From positions 1 to 5,634 of the forward strand of contig CALMIB010000016.1 of the NCBI GenBank assembly GCA_937863945.1: 5,634 nt of DNA, written 5' to 3'. The stretch's first letter is position 1, and every line of letters starts with the position of its first letter. This document shows positions 5,634-5,634 of the stretch, in pieces. A program made the position numbers and the translations under genes. The notes under the pieces are model-generated. The model had not been told where the DNA came from and searched no databases. It saw only the letters and a program-made list of their open reading frames with translations. This DNA comes from an uncultured Longilinea sp. GTDB taxonomy: Bacteria > Chloroflexota > Anaerolineae > Anaerolineales > Anaerolineaceae.

Positions 5634-5634
5634 C

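Overview
The window reads as ordinary bacterial chromosome, densely packed, moderately GC-rich, with classical sigma-70-type promoters and Shine-Dalgarno sites. The protein flavour (an ScpB/RluB pair without an adjacent ScpA gene, a lipoprotein with DUF348, G5 and PD40-type modules, a HepT-like long-chain prenyl synthase behind TatD) fits Chloroflexota, perhaps Anaerolineae. That placement is recollection-based inference; no 16S or other decisive marker is present.

Layout, left to right. Positions 1-1038 (minus) hold the N-terminal 346 codons of a large secreted lipoprotein that runs off the left edge. A short divergent intergenic region (1039-1107) carries two candidate promoters that face each other. 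Next come scpB (1108-1674, plus) and an RsuA/RluB-family pseudouridine synthase gene (1680-2444, plus), 5 bp apart and probably one operon, closed by a strong hairpin terminator (2448-2479) that can serve both strands. Converging on it are two minus-strand genes, plsX (4242-3208) followed by a small two-helix membrane protein with a degenerate NERD-like domain (3183-2488). A tRNA-Leu(GAG) gene (4349-4430, plus) with its own consensus promoter and terminator lies upstream of and divergent from plsX. Finally, a tatD-type gene (3' end only, entering from the right edge) overlaps a long-chain polyprenyl diphosphate synthase gene (5466-4480), both minus.

Functionally these are mostly housekeeping genes: chromosome condensation (ScpB), rRNA modification (RluB type), phospholipid initiation (PlsX), isoprenoid side-chain synthesis (probably for menaquinone or a lipid carrier), leucine decoding, and a TatD metal-dependent nuclease. 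The two less ordinary items are the lipoprotein and the NERD-like membrane protein that follows plsX. I found no CRISPR array, transposon, integrase, phage gene, toxin-antitoxin pair or recognisable defence system, and no gene-free stretch longer than about 110 bases. I do not see a convincing new multi-gene system here.
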